DNA of 64,000 nucleotides, taken from Lepraria neglecta. Its lineage: Eukaryota; Ascomycota; Lecanoromycetes; Lecanorales; Stereocaulaceae. Numbering within the stretch: position 1 is the stretch's first letter; each line of letters begins with the position of its first letter. Under the pieces are notes generated by a model. The model was not told the origin of the DNA. It saw nothing but the letters and a program-made list of their open reading frames with translations, and did no database searches. Below, one piece after another: positions 1 through 12,818 of the stretch. The stretch spans positions 2,914,001 to 2,978,000 of the forward strand of contig CM065650.1 in assembly GCA_033220425.1 (NCBI GenBank). The letters run 5' to 3'. Position numbers and translations under genes: made by a program.

Positions 1-2113
1 ACGAAATTCATACTATTATATTCGAGACAATACAAAAACTCAAGTCCTTCTTGTTTTGGTCTTGAGATCTCATGGTTCACGTACAACCTTACATGTCGTG
101 AAAATAACAACAGTCCCTGATATAGGATGTTCTTGCGTCCAGATTCCTGGTATTGTTGACTAATATGGCAATAGAGGACGCACGAGTGGTTTTTTATTAC
201 AACGGATATTCACAGGTTCTTCGTCGAGGCCATGACGATGAGGGTGGAGTTCCGCCAGGTGTGTTGCTGAGATCCAGCTCTAGCGTCTGTGAGGGCCCTG
301 CCTGATGAAAATCGGAGGATTGCCAGTGGTGGAACTGCCGTGTGGCCTATGGTCGCACTTACACAAGCTTCGATGGCCTCAGCTGAAACCTAGGTATGAG
401 GAGTTGGAGGCTACGATGAGTGGGAAGGGAAGTATGGTGAAGATTGCGTAAGTACACTTTTCGGGGCTACCTCCCAGCCTATCTATATACTACCTTACTC
501 CCAAAATGTGTCATTTGGCTCAAACATCGTTCTTTTAAGGGCTATGCTGACTCCCAAATTTGTGGTGCCTGTAGTGCTGCTTCTTGGCACATAAAGGTAA
601 AGCTCGATCAAGCATTGGTTGGTATCTGCATTCCGCCGTTTCGTGGATCGCACACGTTTTTCTAAGCAATTATAATCATATGGATTCTACCAGTCTACAA
701 AAGTTCCTTCGCGCTACTCTTCCTTCACATTTTGCTGTCCCGGAATCATATAAGAAGCGTCAAAAACATGCAAGAGACAGCCATTAATGCAGCAGGCTGC
801 GGTGGCGTTTGATATCTCTAGTTTCAACACGGTCCATCATACCACTAGGCAGGCCGCCAGACGTATGAACGTCAGAATGGCCGGTGAATCTGTCTCTCGT
901 AAACACCGGTTCTGGTGGCGCTGGTAATTGGAATGTCTGGGGTGCATTGCTGATGTTGAGCTTCATCGTTGGTATCAGTCTTGCTATAACACTCTGGTAC
1001 TTACTATTTAGTGTTAGCTATCCAGCTTGCATGCATCACGAACGATGCGAGGGTGTTTTTTAAACCTACTCCCCGAGGCATGCCCCCCACGCAGCCTGTC
1101 AATCTCCCCAAATTCGGCACATGATACGTCGATAGCGGATGTGGCTACCCCACTTTGGCACTGGTATTTGTAGCTTTGCCATAACGTGAGCATCGCTAAG
1201 ACAAACATGATGACTCCTAACACAATGCTAATTACCACCTCGATGGATTTCCGAGAGAAAGGCATAGGCTGATCAAATGCTGGTGCAACAAAATCAATTT
1301 GATCAAAAAACTCTGAGGGTAGAGGACAAGGATGTTAAATAGACTTGTCTAGCTGGAAAGAGGAAAATCAGACTTGCATAAATTCGTGGGAATAAATATA
1401 GGTCTCAATTCCGACGATGCGAGACTCTGAGACCTAAGGCTGTGCTTAAGTACTTTCTGAGAGCAAGGCAATCGAATGGGCCTCTCCAAAGAAAAAGATT
1501 CTTGATGCAGAGCTTTGGTACTTTTGTTGCGAAGAATCTTTTATCGTGTCTGGCATTTTGCGAATCTCACCGACTTGACTTGACAAGCCAAAGGTCCACG
1601 GTACCTTTGAACGTGTTGCAAATGGAGCCGGGCCCCGGAAGCGGAGCTAGAAAGCGCCTGGTCGGAAATCATATCTGAGATCCAGTGCCTGCCGTTAGAT
1701 GCTTGCTTACGCTAGTGCCGACCTCCAGCTTGCAGGAATTGATGCGGAAGAGGATTTCAGCACCCCCACGCCCCTATGAGGCTAAGTTGGGACTTTTGCG
1801 TGTTGCACAAAGGGGAGGGGTACTTTTGCCAGGGTGGCTGAGCTGACAGCGCTGACAACGCTAACCGCGGCCTAAGTATTGCGCTACAGCATGGTACTTT
1901 TGCAATAAGTTCGGATGCGGACCGTTGCCCGATTGCATTCCTGCTCAATGTCACCTTCATAGGAAGATCTCAAAGACAGTGTCATATACGTGGGGTGATA
2001 AGCGCCAAGGCGCGCGCCCTCGAAAATGTCAAAAGGCCGAGTTCTCCTGCTCTGTCAATTTCCTTCTGGACAACTAGGCACGTATCTTGAACTTTTGAAT
2101 CATACATCGAAAC
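1..2113. other. Left-edge region, no confident gene
   Basis: Two kilobases without a gene I can support. It holds scattered short open frames with no recognisable family and no convincing exon chain. The only frame worth separate mention is the small membrane-type ORF on the minus strand at 1014-1265. The sequence just before 2114 serves as the 5' flank of the Clr5-domain gene. Confidence 0.4.
1014..1265 (-). CDS. Possible small single-helix membrane protein
   Basis: This 83-residue frame starts with a short basic stretch, then one hydrophobic segment (about residues 9-29, containing VVISIVLGVIMFVLAMLTLW), then a polar tail. Small fungal proteins of the form basic start, one helix, polar tail are common and mostly uncharacterised. 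A second minus-strand frame downstream (784-966) could be another exon, with a possible acceptor near 1013, but I could not fix the splice. No function can be given, and the frame may be a chance ORF or a remnant. Confidence 0.25.
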   Translation of the reverse strand: MPFSRKSIEVVISIVLGVIMFVLAMLTLWQSYKYQCQSGVATSAIDVSCAEFGEIDRLRGGHASGSRFKKHPRIVRDACKLDS

Positions 2114-4562
2114 ATGGCTCCCGCCAGCTCTGTTCCACCACGCATTCAAAGCGGGTATTTGAAGCTTCGATATCCCGCTTCTTCTAAAGACTGGCAAGAC
2201 CACCGACAGAATTTCGAGCGGCTGTACGTAACTGAGAACAAACCACTTCGTGCGGCGATGGCCGAGATGGCGAGGGTACATGGATTTGAAGCTACGTACG
2301 TAGGAGGTTTCCACGCACAGGCTCACCAGATATTAAATTAAGTTACCAACAGGGAACGACAGTACAAGCGAAGGATTACCGAATGGCGTCTAGATAAAAA
2401 TATCAAAGATGATGAAATGAGGGCCATTCTACGAAAAGCAAAAGAACGAAGGCGCCAAGGTAAAGACAGCGTATTTTATGTCAGAGGCAGACTTGTGGAT
2501 CCCAAGAAGATGGAGAGATTTTCGTTACGAAAGAATACCGAAGGAGATACTCAATGTGACGGTGAGACTGGTGAGTCCGATGATAATGAATCCTTTTTAC
2601 TTTGCTAAGCCTCAGTAGAGCTACCGATGGATGTACAATGCTTCACACCTGACAAAAGCATACACAATCCGGACCAGGATGATCATTCGGACGTTGATGC
2701 TGCGCTTGTCGATACATGGGTCTGTGCATCGTCGATCATGGACGCGGTTGGCTACATTGAGGATGAGTTAGACCAAGATGCGGAAGTAGGAGGACCACCT
2801 CATGCCCGGGAGCCTACTCCACCAGCCGCTCCTTTTCGGGGATTGGAAAAGGCTAGCTATCGCACTGGTATCATGGCTTTACCTTCAAGAACCTCACTGA
2901 TTGGAGCGCCGCCTGAAATGGGGAGAATCCAAGAGGTTGGCCATTCTGATAGCAGCGAACACTGTGGTTGTACCTCATCGAATTGCCCAAATGCGTCACG
3001 CGCTGACGCAGTAATATATGGATTTGGCACTGATTTCTGCGATCAAGACCTCCGACTCAAGAACTGCGTTGGTTATCCTTTCACTATGATGCTTCCTGGA
3101 GCCGAAGCCGACTACTCCAACATTTTCAAAAGTCAAACTCCATATCAGATTCCAAAAGACCTGATGCCATTACCCGATATTCTCCAGAATGACCCAATCA
3201 ATATGCTCTACTTTCACCACTTCCTCCATTATACCGCCGGGCTTCTTGTAGCGCATGATTGCCCGGCAAATCCGTTCACAACAATCCTACCACAAAGTAA
3301 GCACACTTGATGACCTGCAGAGGAAGTAGATGCTGCGATTTTTGGTTTTGGGCTAATATCTTCCTAGTGGCTATATCGGATAACAACCTCATGAATACTC
3401 TTCTGGCCTATTCGGCCTTCCATCGTCCAGCTCTTTTGGGCCACTTTGCGCCAGAGAAACGAATTCATTTATATGTCCAAGAAGCTATTTCCAACCTTAG
3501 AATATCGATCGCGAGTCCAGTCTCCCAAAATCGCGTAGCTAAGCTTGCTGTTATTACGATGCTGGCATCAATGGGACAGATGTTCGTCTCGCCTGCTGAT
3601 TCAAGTATGCTATCCAGTCCTCCATGGCAATCTCATTTGATAGCCGCAAAAGGTCTCATCAAATTAAATTGGTCTGAAATATCATCCAGCAGCGCGGAGG
3701 CACTGTCATTCCTTCGCGAATGGTTCTTTTACCTGGAGTTGTTTCGAAAGTCTCCTGGACTGGACACTGACTCACCGCTCATTTTTGATGAGTATGGCCG
3801 AACTTCGTGGCGATCTCCGTATCCTATCCCCTCGGACCCGTATGACTTTCATATTGAATGTCTTTGGGGAACCACCCTGCGCTGCCTACTAAGACTGACA
3901 AAGATCGCTGAGCTGGTGAAGGAGACCAATAATGAGAGATCGGATTTCTTTGGTTCTTCGAGCCTAGGATTGGCACCGCCAACCAAGATCAGAGATGAAG
4001 CTATGGTGCTGAAAGCAGAACTTGAACTTGGAGCAGGCCATCTTGTCCCCCGTTGTCACTGCACTAAGCCCGCAAGGAATGGGTGGGGCCCTAGGGAGAT
4101 GCGGGCGGTCAACCGACTCTATCACCTGGCTGGCTTGATACATCTTAACCGCAGAGTTCTAGGGAGACCATCTTCCCATCCAGATGTGCAGAGCAATGTC
4201 ACCCAGATTCTCGAGACTCTGAAAACGGCATACAGCCGGGAGGACAAAGTCCAATTCGCCTTGCTTTTTCCAATCATCACTGCTGGCTGCGAAGCCCAGC
4301 GCCCTGAGGACAAGCAACTGGTACTTGAGCGATGCAAGAGTATAGAATTGCTGGGTTTGACAAATGTGAGGAACAATCTAGCTGTTTACAACCTTGCCTT
4401 ACTGACTCGCAGATATTTCATAGGTTTACAGTGTACGCAAATCGATGCAAAGTGTCTGGGATACTGGTCTGTCTCAATGGCCAACGCAAACTCTCATGCC
4501 ATAATGATTTGTTTCTTGACAGAGTTAATAGATCACTACTTCCCATGACGGTGTTTACATAA
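2114..4562 (+). CDS. Clr5-domain protein, probable fungal transcription regulator
   Basis: I predict a 741-residue protein from five exons: 2114-2295, 2353-2570, 2619-3296, 3368-4365 and 4413-4562. All four introns are GT-AG and keep the frame. Residues 27-82 form a Clr5 domain (W..H...F.RLY...KPL....AEMARVHGF.AT, then ERQYKRRITEWRLDKNIK once intron 1 is removed). The long C-terminal part has the character of the helical region of fungal Zn2Cys6 regulators (LLAYSAFHRP, LYHLAGLIHLNRRVLG, ERCKSIELLGLTN), but I see no Zn2Cys6 finger. By family the protein is likely nuclear and regulatory; its targets are unknown. Without the last intron the frame would instead end at 4548 with an unfamiliar tail. 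I prefer the spliced end because of the GTGAGG donor and TACTGAC branch site. The gene looks intact, unlike its neighbours. Confidence 0.75.
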
Positions 4563-4845
4563 TGTTGCATCTAGCCATTTCATTAAGCAAAACGTATTTT
4601 TCTAGCGCTTCACCCTGCCAGCACTTCGCGCCTTGTTGGCAGTTGTAGCTTATGTGGGTTCCCAAAAAGAATTCTTTTTTTTTTTTTACAATCACTGAGA
4701 TCCGGCACAGTCCCAAAGCTAGGATTTCAATGGGCGTCGAGGGCATCAATCTTGGTCTCCATCGAACAAGATAACCTATCAAAAGCGGCCTAGACATAGA
4801 TGCTTGCGTATGACATATCAGGGAGAAAGAGTGAAGCTTAATCTT

Positions 4846-5304
4846 CTAGAGTGTTTGCAGACTTCCTCCGATGCACTTGAATAGCGGACGGCTCCACCTA
4901 GTATCAATCGGATTAATGTGCCTTTCTGATCGCAGAGCATCCCCCTGAAAAGATTTTCCACGATTTTCTCGACCCGTTTCGAGCTTACATTGCTTCCTTA
5001 ATGCCGGGCAAAAGGTACGGGTGCCCGAGTCATTATGCGGAACGTCTGGGATACGGGGCAGCCTTGAGAGACTATCGTCTCGAGCAGAGATCACATCCAT
5101 GGATGGAGACCGTTAGCATAACACGCACCTCAATGCTTGATCAGTGAGGGAAGTTATCCGCGATGGAATAGAACACTTGCAATGTATAGGAGTGATACCC
5201 TGGAAATGCACAACTGACTTTGGCTTTTCCCTCATAGATTGCTTTCGCATGGCAAAGTACATCTTAAGCATCGTCCAAATCGAAAGGTGCATATGATAAT
5301 ACAT
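4846..5304 (-). pseudogene. DUF7730-like remnant
   Basis: Short minus-strand frames here include INPIDTRWSRPLF near 4880-4920. It resembles INPNDIRWRDAPF at the end of the better preserved copy next door (5352-6384). I read this as the tail of a second, more decayed copy in the same orientation. No complete gene is left, the N-terminal half is not recognisable, and the copies differ a great deal at the DNA level. The match is short, so the call is weak. Confidence 0.35.
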
Positions 5305-5351
5305 ATAGTCTATTCGCCCCCAGTCATAGCAGTATAGTCATGGTCTCGTTT

Positions 5352-6384
5352 TTAAATGAAAGGTGCATCTCTCCATCTGATATCATTTGGATTGATGTAC
5401 TTCCCCGACCACGGCACAAATACCTCGAATATCTCCACTTGCTGAACCCCCATCAACGGGCTCAGGATTTGCTCTTCAAAGCTGACTAGTCCGCGACCAT
5501 CACACATCACAATACGAAGCTCTCGCAAGCTCGGCGTCGTCGTAACTATAAACCACGCATCTCCCCACATCCTTGCTACATCTGCAGATTCCAGTAGCCT
5601 TGTTGGACTGAAAAGACGTTCTGGTGTCCACCAATGCAGGCGAATAGCTGTGATAAGCGAGAACCGGTGCGGTGTCACTATGTGCGAAAGATGGGTAATC
5701 GATGGAAAGTGGTTAAAGTCGAACGTATTTTCTGCTTACAAAAACTCAATGGCTTCGGAGTATCTATTTTTAGGCATTGTTTAGCATGCTGGATGGCCTG
5801 CTACAGCTTATAATGATAGCTTACACTTGTCGACAAGACAACAGCAATGCCAAAAACCCCACGTCGTCAGACGAATTAGGCTTCTTTGCGTCCATATACT
5901 GCCAATCCCACCGTTCACAGCTGCTGCATCCGTTACCCCAACAGTCATGCCAGATGGAATGATACTCTGACTCCTTCGACGAGAGGCATCTTGCATGCGC
6001 TAATTTCCTTCCAAGCCATCTTTTCCAGTTGGGTAGCGGCAAGACGTGAATTAGGTTCCCACCCATGGTAATCGAATATATCTGGATTCGAATCTCGAAT
6101 GAAAATCTGCTCAGTAGATGACATGCTAATTGATAATTCGTGATCTAATTGATACCTATGTCGGTATCAAGTGCAAGAGGCGGCATAAGAGCTCGAGGCC
6201 TGACAGCCCTGGATTCTTGAGATTGTCCATCATCAGACTCTGGTACTATCCTTTTCTGGCATTCATCTCTCTGCTTCTTGGGGTGGAATTGCGCAAAAAT
6301 GTTTCGGAAAGCTTGTGGCATCGGAAATTGGATTTCTGACGTTTTGTCACACACGTCCGGCACAAAGGGCTTGTGAAATGGCAT
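5352..6384 (-). pseudogene. DUF7730-like gene, broken
   Basis: Read on the minus strand, pieces of a DUF7730-type protein appear in order. First comes a charged N-terminus (6384-6145). A segment around 6110-6065 follows, FSFEIRIQIYSITMGGN, the usual 'elements R.QIY...LGG' start of the domain. Next is LALLLSCRQV, then an intron with donor GTAAGC, branch GCTAAAC and acceptor AAATAG (about 5837-5775), then YSEAIEFL and NTFDFNHFPSITHL. A stop (TAA) replaces the tyrosine expected after EFL near 5741. The tail runs to 5352 and ends INPNDIRWRDAPFI. Joining the first two pieces would need an intron of only about 30 bases, so a second defect is likely. The function of DUF7730 proteins is unknown. Confidence 0.55.
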
Positions 6385-6759
6385 CGATGATGTGCAGAGT
6401 CAAAATTGAGATGAGTAGCTGCTTTCGATTAACAGTGATGTAGGTGGTTGTTGAAATCTCGTTGAATGTTCCAGGTCAAGCGTTAAAGTGAGGCTGTGGT
6501 CGTGGCAATGGCTGCGCCAGGCTTAGCGCCTCCGGCTCCTGCGAATTCCCTGACTGGTGGAAATATGACAGGAATTAGCGTTTCAGCCCCAGGATCGTCT
6601 ATGTGCCATCACTGACGGGAATTGCAGCGAGTAGATAAGACGGCATTTTTAAGCGTAGTCTAGGGATTTATATGGCATTCTGTCAACCTTGCAATAAGCT
6701 TCAAAGCGTTTTGGGACGGATTCGATTGGAGCTGGAATTGTCCTAGAGTTTGTACTTGC

Positions 6760-7813
6760 TCAAACGGACGCACCGAGCTTGAAGAACTCAACCTTCACTT
6801 CATGCCAGCCATTTTCCTGCCACCAATGCTTTCCTTCCTTTTTCTTCAACTCCAAGTTCCAAGAAATCCAGAAGTCTTGGAATTCTTGGACAACCAGGTA
6901 ACGCGCGAAGGCAGGATCTCTTCGTCTAAAACCTGACGTTCGTACATAGCGCTCATGCGATGTTAGGTATGCGTACCGATGTGGCATTACGGTGAAAGCT
7001 GCGTCACACTCCTCTTCTGTGGATGCTTGGAGAGGAATCTGGAAGAGCAGAATATAGGGAGCCAGGGTCGAAGTCGCTAAGAAAGGCCGGTAAATATGTG
7101 AGTCTCCTGTTATTTGGAAGACGATGATCTACGTACAAGTTACTTCCGAATCATCGTAACAGTTCGACGACACAATATGGGTCTTGACTTTGGGAATGTC
7201 AAGTCTTTCGTAGAGTCTTGGGCGCAATCCCTTATTGGACTCTGTGACATCTGCTTCGATCCATGTTCCAGCACCATCGGAGGCTTCATAGACATCAAAT
7301 TCCTGATTTGGATCATAGCCTTCGCAATTCTTGATGTCCTCCGCGTCAAAGTCAGACTCGAATTCTTGGAAAATGTCCTCGATGTTTCCTCGTGAGATTT
7401 TGTGTTCTTTTTGGGTTACATGGCCGCTTCGGAGGCTGATTTTGCGCAGTATCAGGCTTTGTGTCTGTTCCTGACATACGGGAGCTTTCCAAAGTCCTTC
7501 ATTTGCTGATTCTGAGATTCGGTTGGCAATGCCTCACTCAGTGAGTCGACGATAGTTGAGAAACCTGTTGCAGCTTTCGGGGAAAACAGTGATATGAATA
7601 GAGAGCCTCGCCTCCTCTGTTCCGCAAGATAGTCCACACGTCAAAGAGCTAGGCAGAGTATGAATTATTCTTTTTGCTCACGAAGACACAATAGGGTTGA
7701 AGGCATTGACATATTGAGTCAAGAAATTCGCGATCGGAAGCACTGGATGAAGCTGCTTGCTTTTCGATCTCAGGTAAGAGTTCGCCTGGCATATACAGCA
7801 GAGTAGTCGACAT
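6760..7813 (-). pseudogene. Unrecognised F-box-like hypothetical gene, decayed
   Basis: On the minus strand a frame opens at 7813 (MSTTLLYMPGELLPEIEKQA). It meets an in-frame TAG, continues with LFDVWTILRNRGGEALY, then breaks again. Further on, a well-formed acidic stretch (FQEFESDFDAEDIKNCEGYD) is joined through an intron (donor GTACGT near 7138, acceptor TTTCTTAG near 7081). The last exon contains LAPYILLFQIPLQA and ends at 6760 (KVEFFKLGASV). Short-start proteins of this kind resemble fungal F-box-like hypotheticals, but I do not recognise the family. The 3' half looks sound and the 5' half has at least one stop and one frame change, unless further introns are hidden there. Confidence 0.45.
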
Positions 7814-8909
7814 ACTACGAATGTGCCAGCGGATGGAGATAAGCAGAATAAGTCACAATTAATAAAGAGAGTCTAATTGCGCAGATTAAGGACAAGTAAT
7901 GTTATAACGAGACTGTAGGACAAGTTCCTGTTCAAGTTGTTACTCTCAGCATTCGAAACACGGATTGTTTGCTATTTAAAACGGGCAGTGCTGCGGGTAG
8001 GAACACCATTACAAAAGTGTTAGGTTGGAGAAGAATTCATGACGAAGGATTCCAAGAAACCCTGGAGAGATCTGTGCCTGCTTACTAATCTGTCTGTCCA
8101 ATTAAAATCGAGAGTGTTATCACTCTTGGCGTTCTTCTTGAACAAAAGGAAAGTCACATTTAGCCAATATCTGACGTGCAAAAGGCGTTCCATCCCAGAT
8201 GACTACAATCATTTTGACTCAGTACTCAGCCTTTAGCACATCGTCTAGTGCTCCAGCAGGATTATCGATGTTGTAGTTGGTGCGAAGTCTCCGTTTCAAT
8301 CTAGCAGAAGGCTCTAGTTGGATCTAAACATTGTCATGTTGTTGTTTTCACATTTGCAGGTTATCGGGCAAAGCAAAGGATGGATCCCACGAAATTACCT
8401 TTGATTTGTCGTCTTCCCACATCGTTTTATACAACAACAACATCATTTAATATGGGCCTCGTATGTTGATACAGACTGGAACAGACTTCTATTCCCCTCC
8501 TCACGACCATATTGTGGTTCTGGTGGAGTTCGAAATCAGCTGCTCTGCCAGTCTAAGATATCTCCCGGTTCACATCCCTTTTATCTTCGAGTTTTTTCAC
8601 TTCCTCGTATCGAGACACAGCTAAAAAAATTCGGTTTGACCATGGTGAAGCGTCTTGCTAACATGCCTCAAGTCACAGAGAATTGCAATAGTTGTTTCAT
8701 GATGGACGGAAATAACGAAATGTAAACTGCTAACAAAGAGCTCCCAGCCACAAAGTCTCCCGTCTTCTCCCAGAAATGATTCTACAGCTCTCTATTGAGA
8801 TTCCAGAATTTCTTCTTCTATTTTCATACCCTTCTACCAACATCAGGCATTTACCCATACTTTGATACAGTTTTTGGACCAAACGTATCTTGTTATAAGG
8901 TACTTAGCT
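7814..8909. other. Intergenic, nothing recognised
   Basis: About 1.1 kb with only short open frames (for example 8039-8236 on the plus strand) that match nothing I know and have no convincing splice partners. It contains the upstream flanks of the two decayed genes on either side. Confidence 0.4.
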
Positions 8910-10819
8910 ATGCAATATTGGTACTCAGTCGCAGTTGCTGGGCTGATATTGGGTCCAAGCTTCGACCCAGCAGCTCCCTCCCACGATCCAAAGGCATTAG
9001 CGGCTCGTGCTCCATCACTAGAAAACAACAACCCCCCCCCAAAGGCGATATTAACAATGCATTTCAAGAATTTGACTCAAAATTTTGAAATCGAGGACCT
9101 CACTTTATGTCCAGACTACGACCCAGATCAAAATACAGATTCGTTAGAAACCCAAGCAGTACCTCGCGCAGTAATAAAACGAGATGAACTCACTGGTGGT
9201 ACAACCGCAACTCTCAGGGGAGTCGGATATAATGGTATGGATTGGCTTCCAAGCTCGAAAATTTATAGTCACTAATGATTTCCTTTCGTCTAGGCAAGAC
9301 TGTAAGAATATCGTTCGAGGTATATGATGCCTAGTGCTACTTGGTCCCGAGCTTCTTCCTAAAGGAGATCGTGACAAGACTACAGTCATCAAATTCATTT
9401 CGGACTCCAAAGCATTCCCGGTCCCAAAACCAAAGCCAAAAGGTTACAAAGATTGGCAAGCTGATCATGTAAATGGTATGGGAATTCGGGCCACAATAAA
9501 AAAAAGCCGAGCCAGATGGTGTTGCAGAGGACTCATGGACCACAATATAGAGCGCGATTTTGGGGACTTTGATAATATAAGTTTTATTAGTCTGTTCTTC
9601 ATCAAAAACCGCAACTAAAATGACCAAAATAATAATTTCGTTGTGAAAGATGACATTAAAACATTGATAGTAGAAATTAGTAAATATCACCCCTTAAAGC
9701 CTCGGTTTCGTCGCTTTTGAGCTGACACTTCTGACAGACAATTCTGCCAATATTCGAGGCATCCCCTACTCAATGAACAATTACAAGAACATCCTAATGG
9801 CTTAGGCATACGACGATAAAAGAGTGAGTTGCGAGTGCCACTCATAGTACAAGATCTTCCATACTGACGCAACGGAGATTTAGCAACCAGGGTCATATAA
9901 CACCAAGAATTAGGAACGCAGCACAGTTTGGGCAATCTATAGATCCATGATAGACACGAAAAACCAATTTGACGCAACAACTTCAGATGCCATCGCCACG
10001 CTGAAAAATTTTATCGAAAATGAGAACAATAGTGCCGACGCCATCGAGATACACTTCACATCCGAGATAGAAAGATACTATGAGCGAGCAATAACAGAGC
10101 TTGAAAGGGTCTTGACAGACTCCCCAGACGATAAAAAGGACAGTTTGTTTACAGACGATGAATGTTCTAATACCCAAAATGCGGACGACCAAGGCGACGA
10201 GGTCATGGGCTCTGACTAATTCCTGTGTGCTAGAGATTCAAACCGTCGTGCAAGTTGCACGGGGTCCGGGAATACTGGATCCCAGCCTGGTGATCCAGCG
10301 TATTACCCAACCTCCGGCTCACCAGCACCACCATTTTCCACCGGCTCCGGAGCACCGCCCTCACCCACGCCTACGCCCTCCTCAACGCCGCCTTCACCGT
10401 CTCCAACGCCACCCCCAGCGCCCGTCGTCCTTTACGCGCAAGGAAACTGCTATTTACACCTCGAACAGTGGAGAGACGCCAGCTTCGCGAGCCCAACACG
10501 GCCAAACTACCGGATCCAAACCAACACCAGCGACGCCAACCACGTATAAATCGGCTACCAAGCAATGACAAAACCGACCCCCGACAACCATTTCTCAATA
10601 GGAAGCAAGCTTGAAGATAAGCTAATCCTTACACCGGAGGAACAAAATAACTATATACAATCCACACTTGGAGCCCAGGCGTGGCCGAGCGATAGTACAC
10701 CAGTTAACGCTGCAAAAAATAATCCTCCTTGGTACTGGATAGGGCACAGAGATGCCGAGAGGACAGAACACGAGAGTATTGTCTCTGCTATTTCTGTTTC
10801 AGATATTGATGTTGAGTAG
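8910..10819 (+). pseudogene. Secreted-protein gene of unrecognised family, broken fossil
   Basis: Plus-strand pieces follow one another in a plausible order. The first is an N-terminal signal-like segment at 8910 (MQYWYSVAVAGLILG). Then come a TLRGVGYN stretch ending at an intron, a segment with GPELLPKGDR and GYKDWQADHV (9334-9480), an acidic middle part (9947-10219), a Ser/Pro/Thr-rich hinge (about 10260-10420) and a C-terminal part with NCYLHLEQW and then SKLEDKLILTPEEQ to 10819. This order recalls a family of large secreted fungal proteins of uncertain role. The gene is clearly broken, with more than half a dozen interruptions, and is not expected to make a product. It looks fairly old, because some segments can no longer be followed. 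Confidence 0.4.
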
Positions 10820-12810
10820 AATCGCCAAATAAGTTGTACCTTCGTCTGTTTCTGAGGTGGAGGAGCCGCTTCGGATGGATCTGGGCTTATTCATGGTTGA
10901 TATCTACAATCATGTCTTGCTTTTATCTTTTGGCCAAGCCTAAATCGATCTAGAGTGTTTTTGTTGTTTACCCCTTCCTCGATACTCCTTCCATGTATTT
11001 TGGAGTTACAGTGCTATATTCGTTTGATGCGAAAGCCTGCGCTGGTGGTTCTTGGCTAATCAATATACAATGTCTATATCAGACGGGTATGATGTATCGA
11101 TAACATATTATAAAAATAAATTTGCGATAAGGGCTACAAGAGTCCGATATCAATCTACTAAAAACGCTCCACCCTGTTATCGCGCTACACTAAGGGCTTC
11201 TACTCGCGTCTTGGGTATAGAGACTAGCTCTCATTCATTGCCCAACTTACAGAGCACGATCAATACCGTCAATTGGCACCACACGCATTGGCCTGGATTG
11301 CACCTGAAAACCGCAAGGTTTGCGTCAGTCATATTATCGATCTGCCGCAGGACTTAGTGACAATATGAGACAGTAAGCTCTGCAAACCCTGGAATGGCAA
11401 GGCTGACTAGCCAAGTCAGGTGGACCAATCTAGGCCAGTCGAGGGGTATCGTGCCTAAGAAGGCCCGAATGTGACTTGCCTGGTTTTGCCTGATAAGTCA
11501 ATTCGAAGGTTCCGTTCGGCCAGTAACAACTTAGCACGTGTTCGCACAGCAACATCATGCCTGGTGAATCCCGAGAAATCATTTTAAGTTGTAGTCTAGA
11601 GCGCCAAGATAGCGTTTTGTCAAAATCTAAGAGCTTTAGAGGTTCTGTGAGCTCGCTTCTTATCAATGGCGTACACACCCTCCGGCACCTTGCAACATTC
11701 CACAGCTTCGTTGTGTTTTAGGCGCTGCACGTGTAGTGATTCCGCTAATAGACTGACAGAAGTTCCATGCATTACTACCTGATTCTTGCCTTGCCAAAAA
11801 GAAGGCGGACAAGGCCTTCAGAGCCATCGGCAACGCACCAAGGTGAGGCTACTGCTGGTTTCGTTCATAAAACCTCACTCGTCCCCTCCGACAAATTCTT
11901 CTTTAACGCTTCCCACTACTACCAGAAACACCACAACAAAAACTTCCGGTAAGACCTTACTATAGCTCACCATTGGTAATCGGAAGGCTAAGTCACACTA
12001 GTACACGTATTTCGCACGAATTTCCCCAGAGTTCAAGGTAAATGCTTATTAGATCAGAAAACCATCATCGTCCCTACGATCTCGCTGATCGTCATTCAAT
12101 AGACCCTTATGCCAAGGACAAATTTCGAAGACGAGGCCGCTAGGGCCTTTCTAGAGGGTATTGAAGGGGCCGTTATCGAGTCTGGAATTCTTGCCGAGAC
12201 AGGCGACGCCGGTGGTAACGGGATTTTCTGCTAGTTGCTGAACATGCGGATGGAACGTGCGAGTGGTGTATCAGCCGAGTGTTGAAGCGGTAGTATGGTG
12301 GCTGGGGCTTGAACTTGATAAGAAGCAATCCTAGATAGTCACTCATTGGCCAGTAATGGAGCAAGTTTTATCCGAGAGATATCCATATGACTGCTTCGGT
12401 CTCTTTGTCGATGCTTCGCTCTATTACTTACCTATCAGCTACCTACTTTCAACCAAGTACAGAACAATAACCCTTGAGTACCTTCCAAGCAATCTCGCCG
12501 TGTCCCCGTTCTAAACCCGTGACCTTGACAAGCAGGTAGGTACCTTAGTATCTTATGCACCTGTTGTAAAACCCCATCACTTCATAGAGAAATTTGGTAT
12601 CCACTACCCAAGCGCAGCTTGACTGGTCCAAAGCAGTGCTCATTAATAAGACAAGCCACGATAATTAGAAGCTTAGATGAAATATCCAACTGTGTAATTC
12701 ATCAACAATTTCCAAAGGACTGCTTTGTTGGGGATGTATCTAATCTACATGCATACATAGCTTTGACAAGGAATTTGACCAAAGAACTCAGACAATGCTA
12801 ATCACAGAAC
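10820..12810. other. Two-kilobase stretch without recognisable gene
   Basis: Only short frames in all phases (for example 11052-11357 plus and 11430-11678 minus), none with a known motif or a plausible exon chain. The MITE at 12819 lies at its right end. Confidence 0.4.
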
Positions 12811-12818
12811 CCCAGCAC
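12811..12818. repeat. Left target-site duplication of the MITE
   Basis: The 8 bases CCCAGCAC directly before the element are repeated exactly after it at 13269-13276. An 8-base duplication is the mark of hAT-type insertion. Confidence 0.85.

Noticed and set aside
9021-9045. Run of nine cytosines as a possible programmed frameshift site
   Set aside because: It lies in a broken gene fossil; a homopolymer there is more simply a neutral slippage site.
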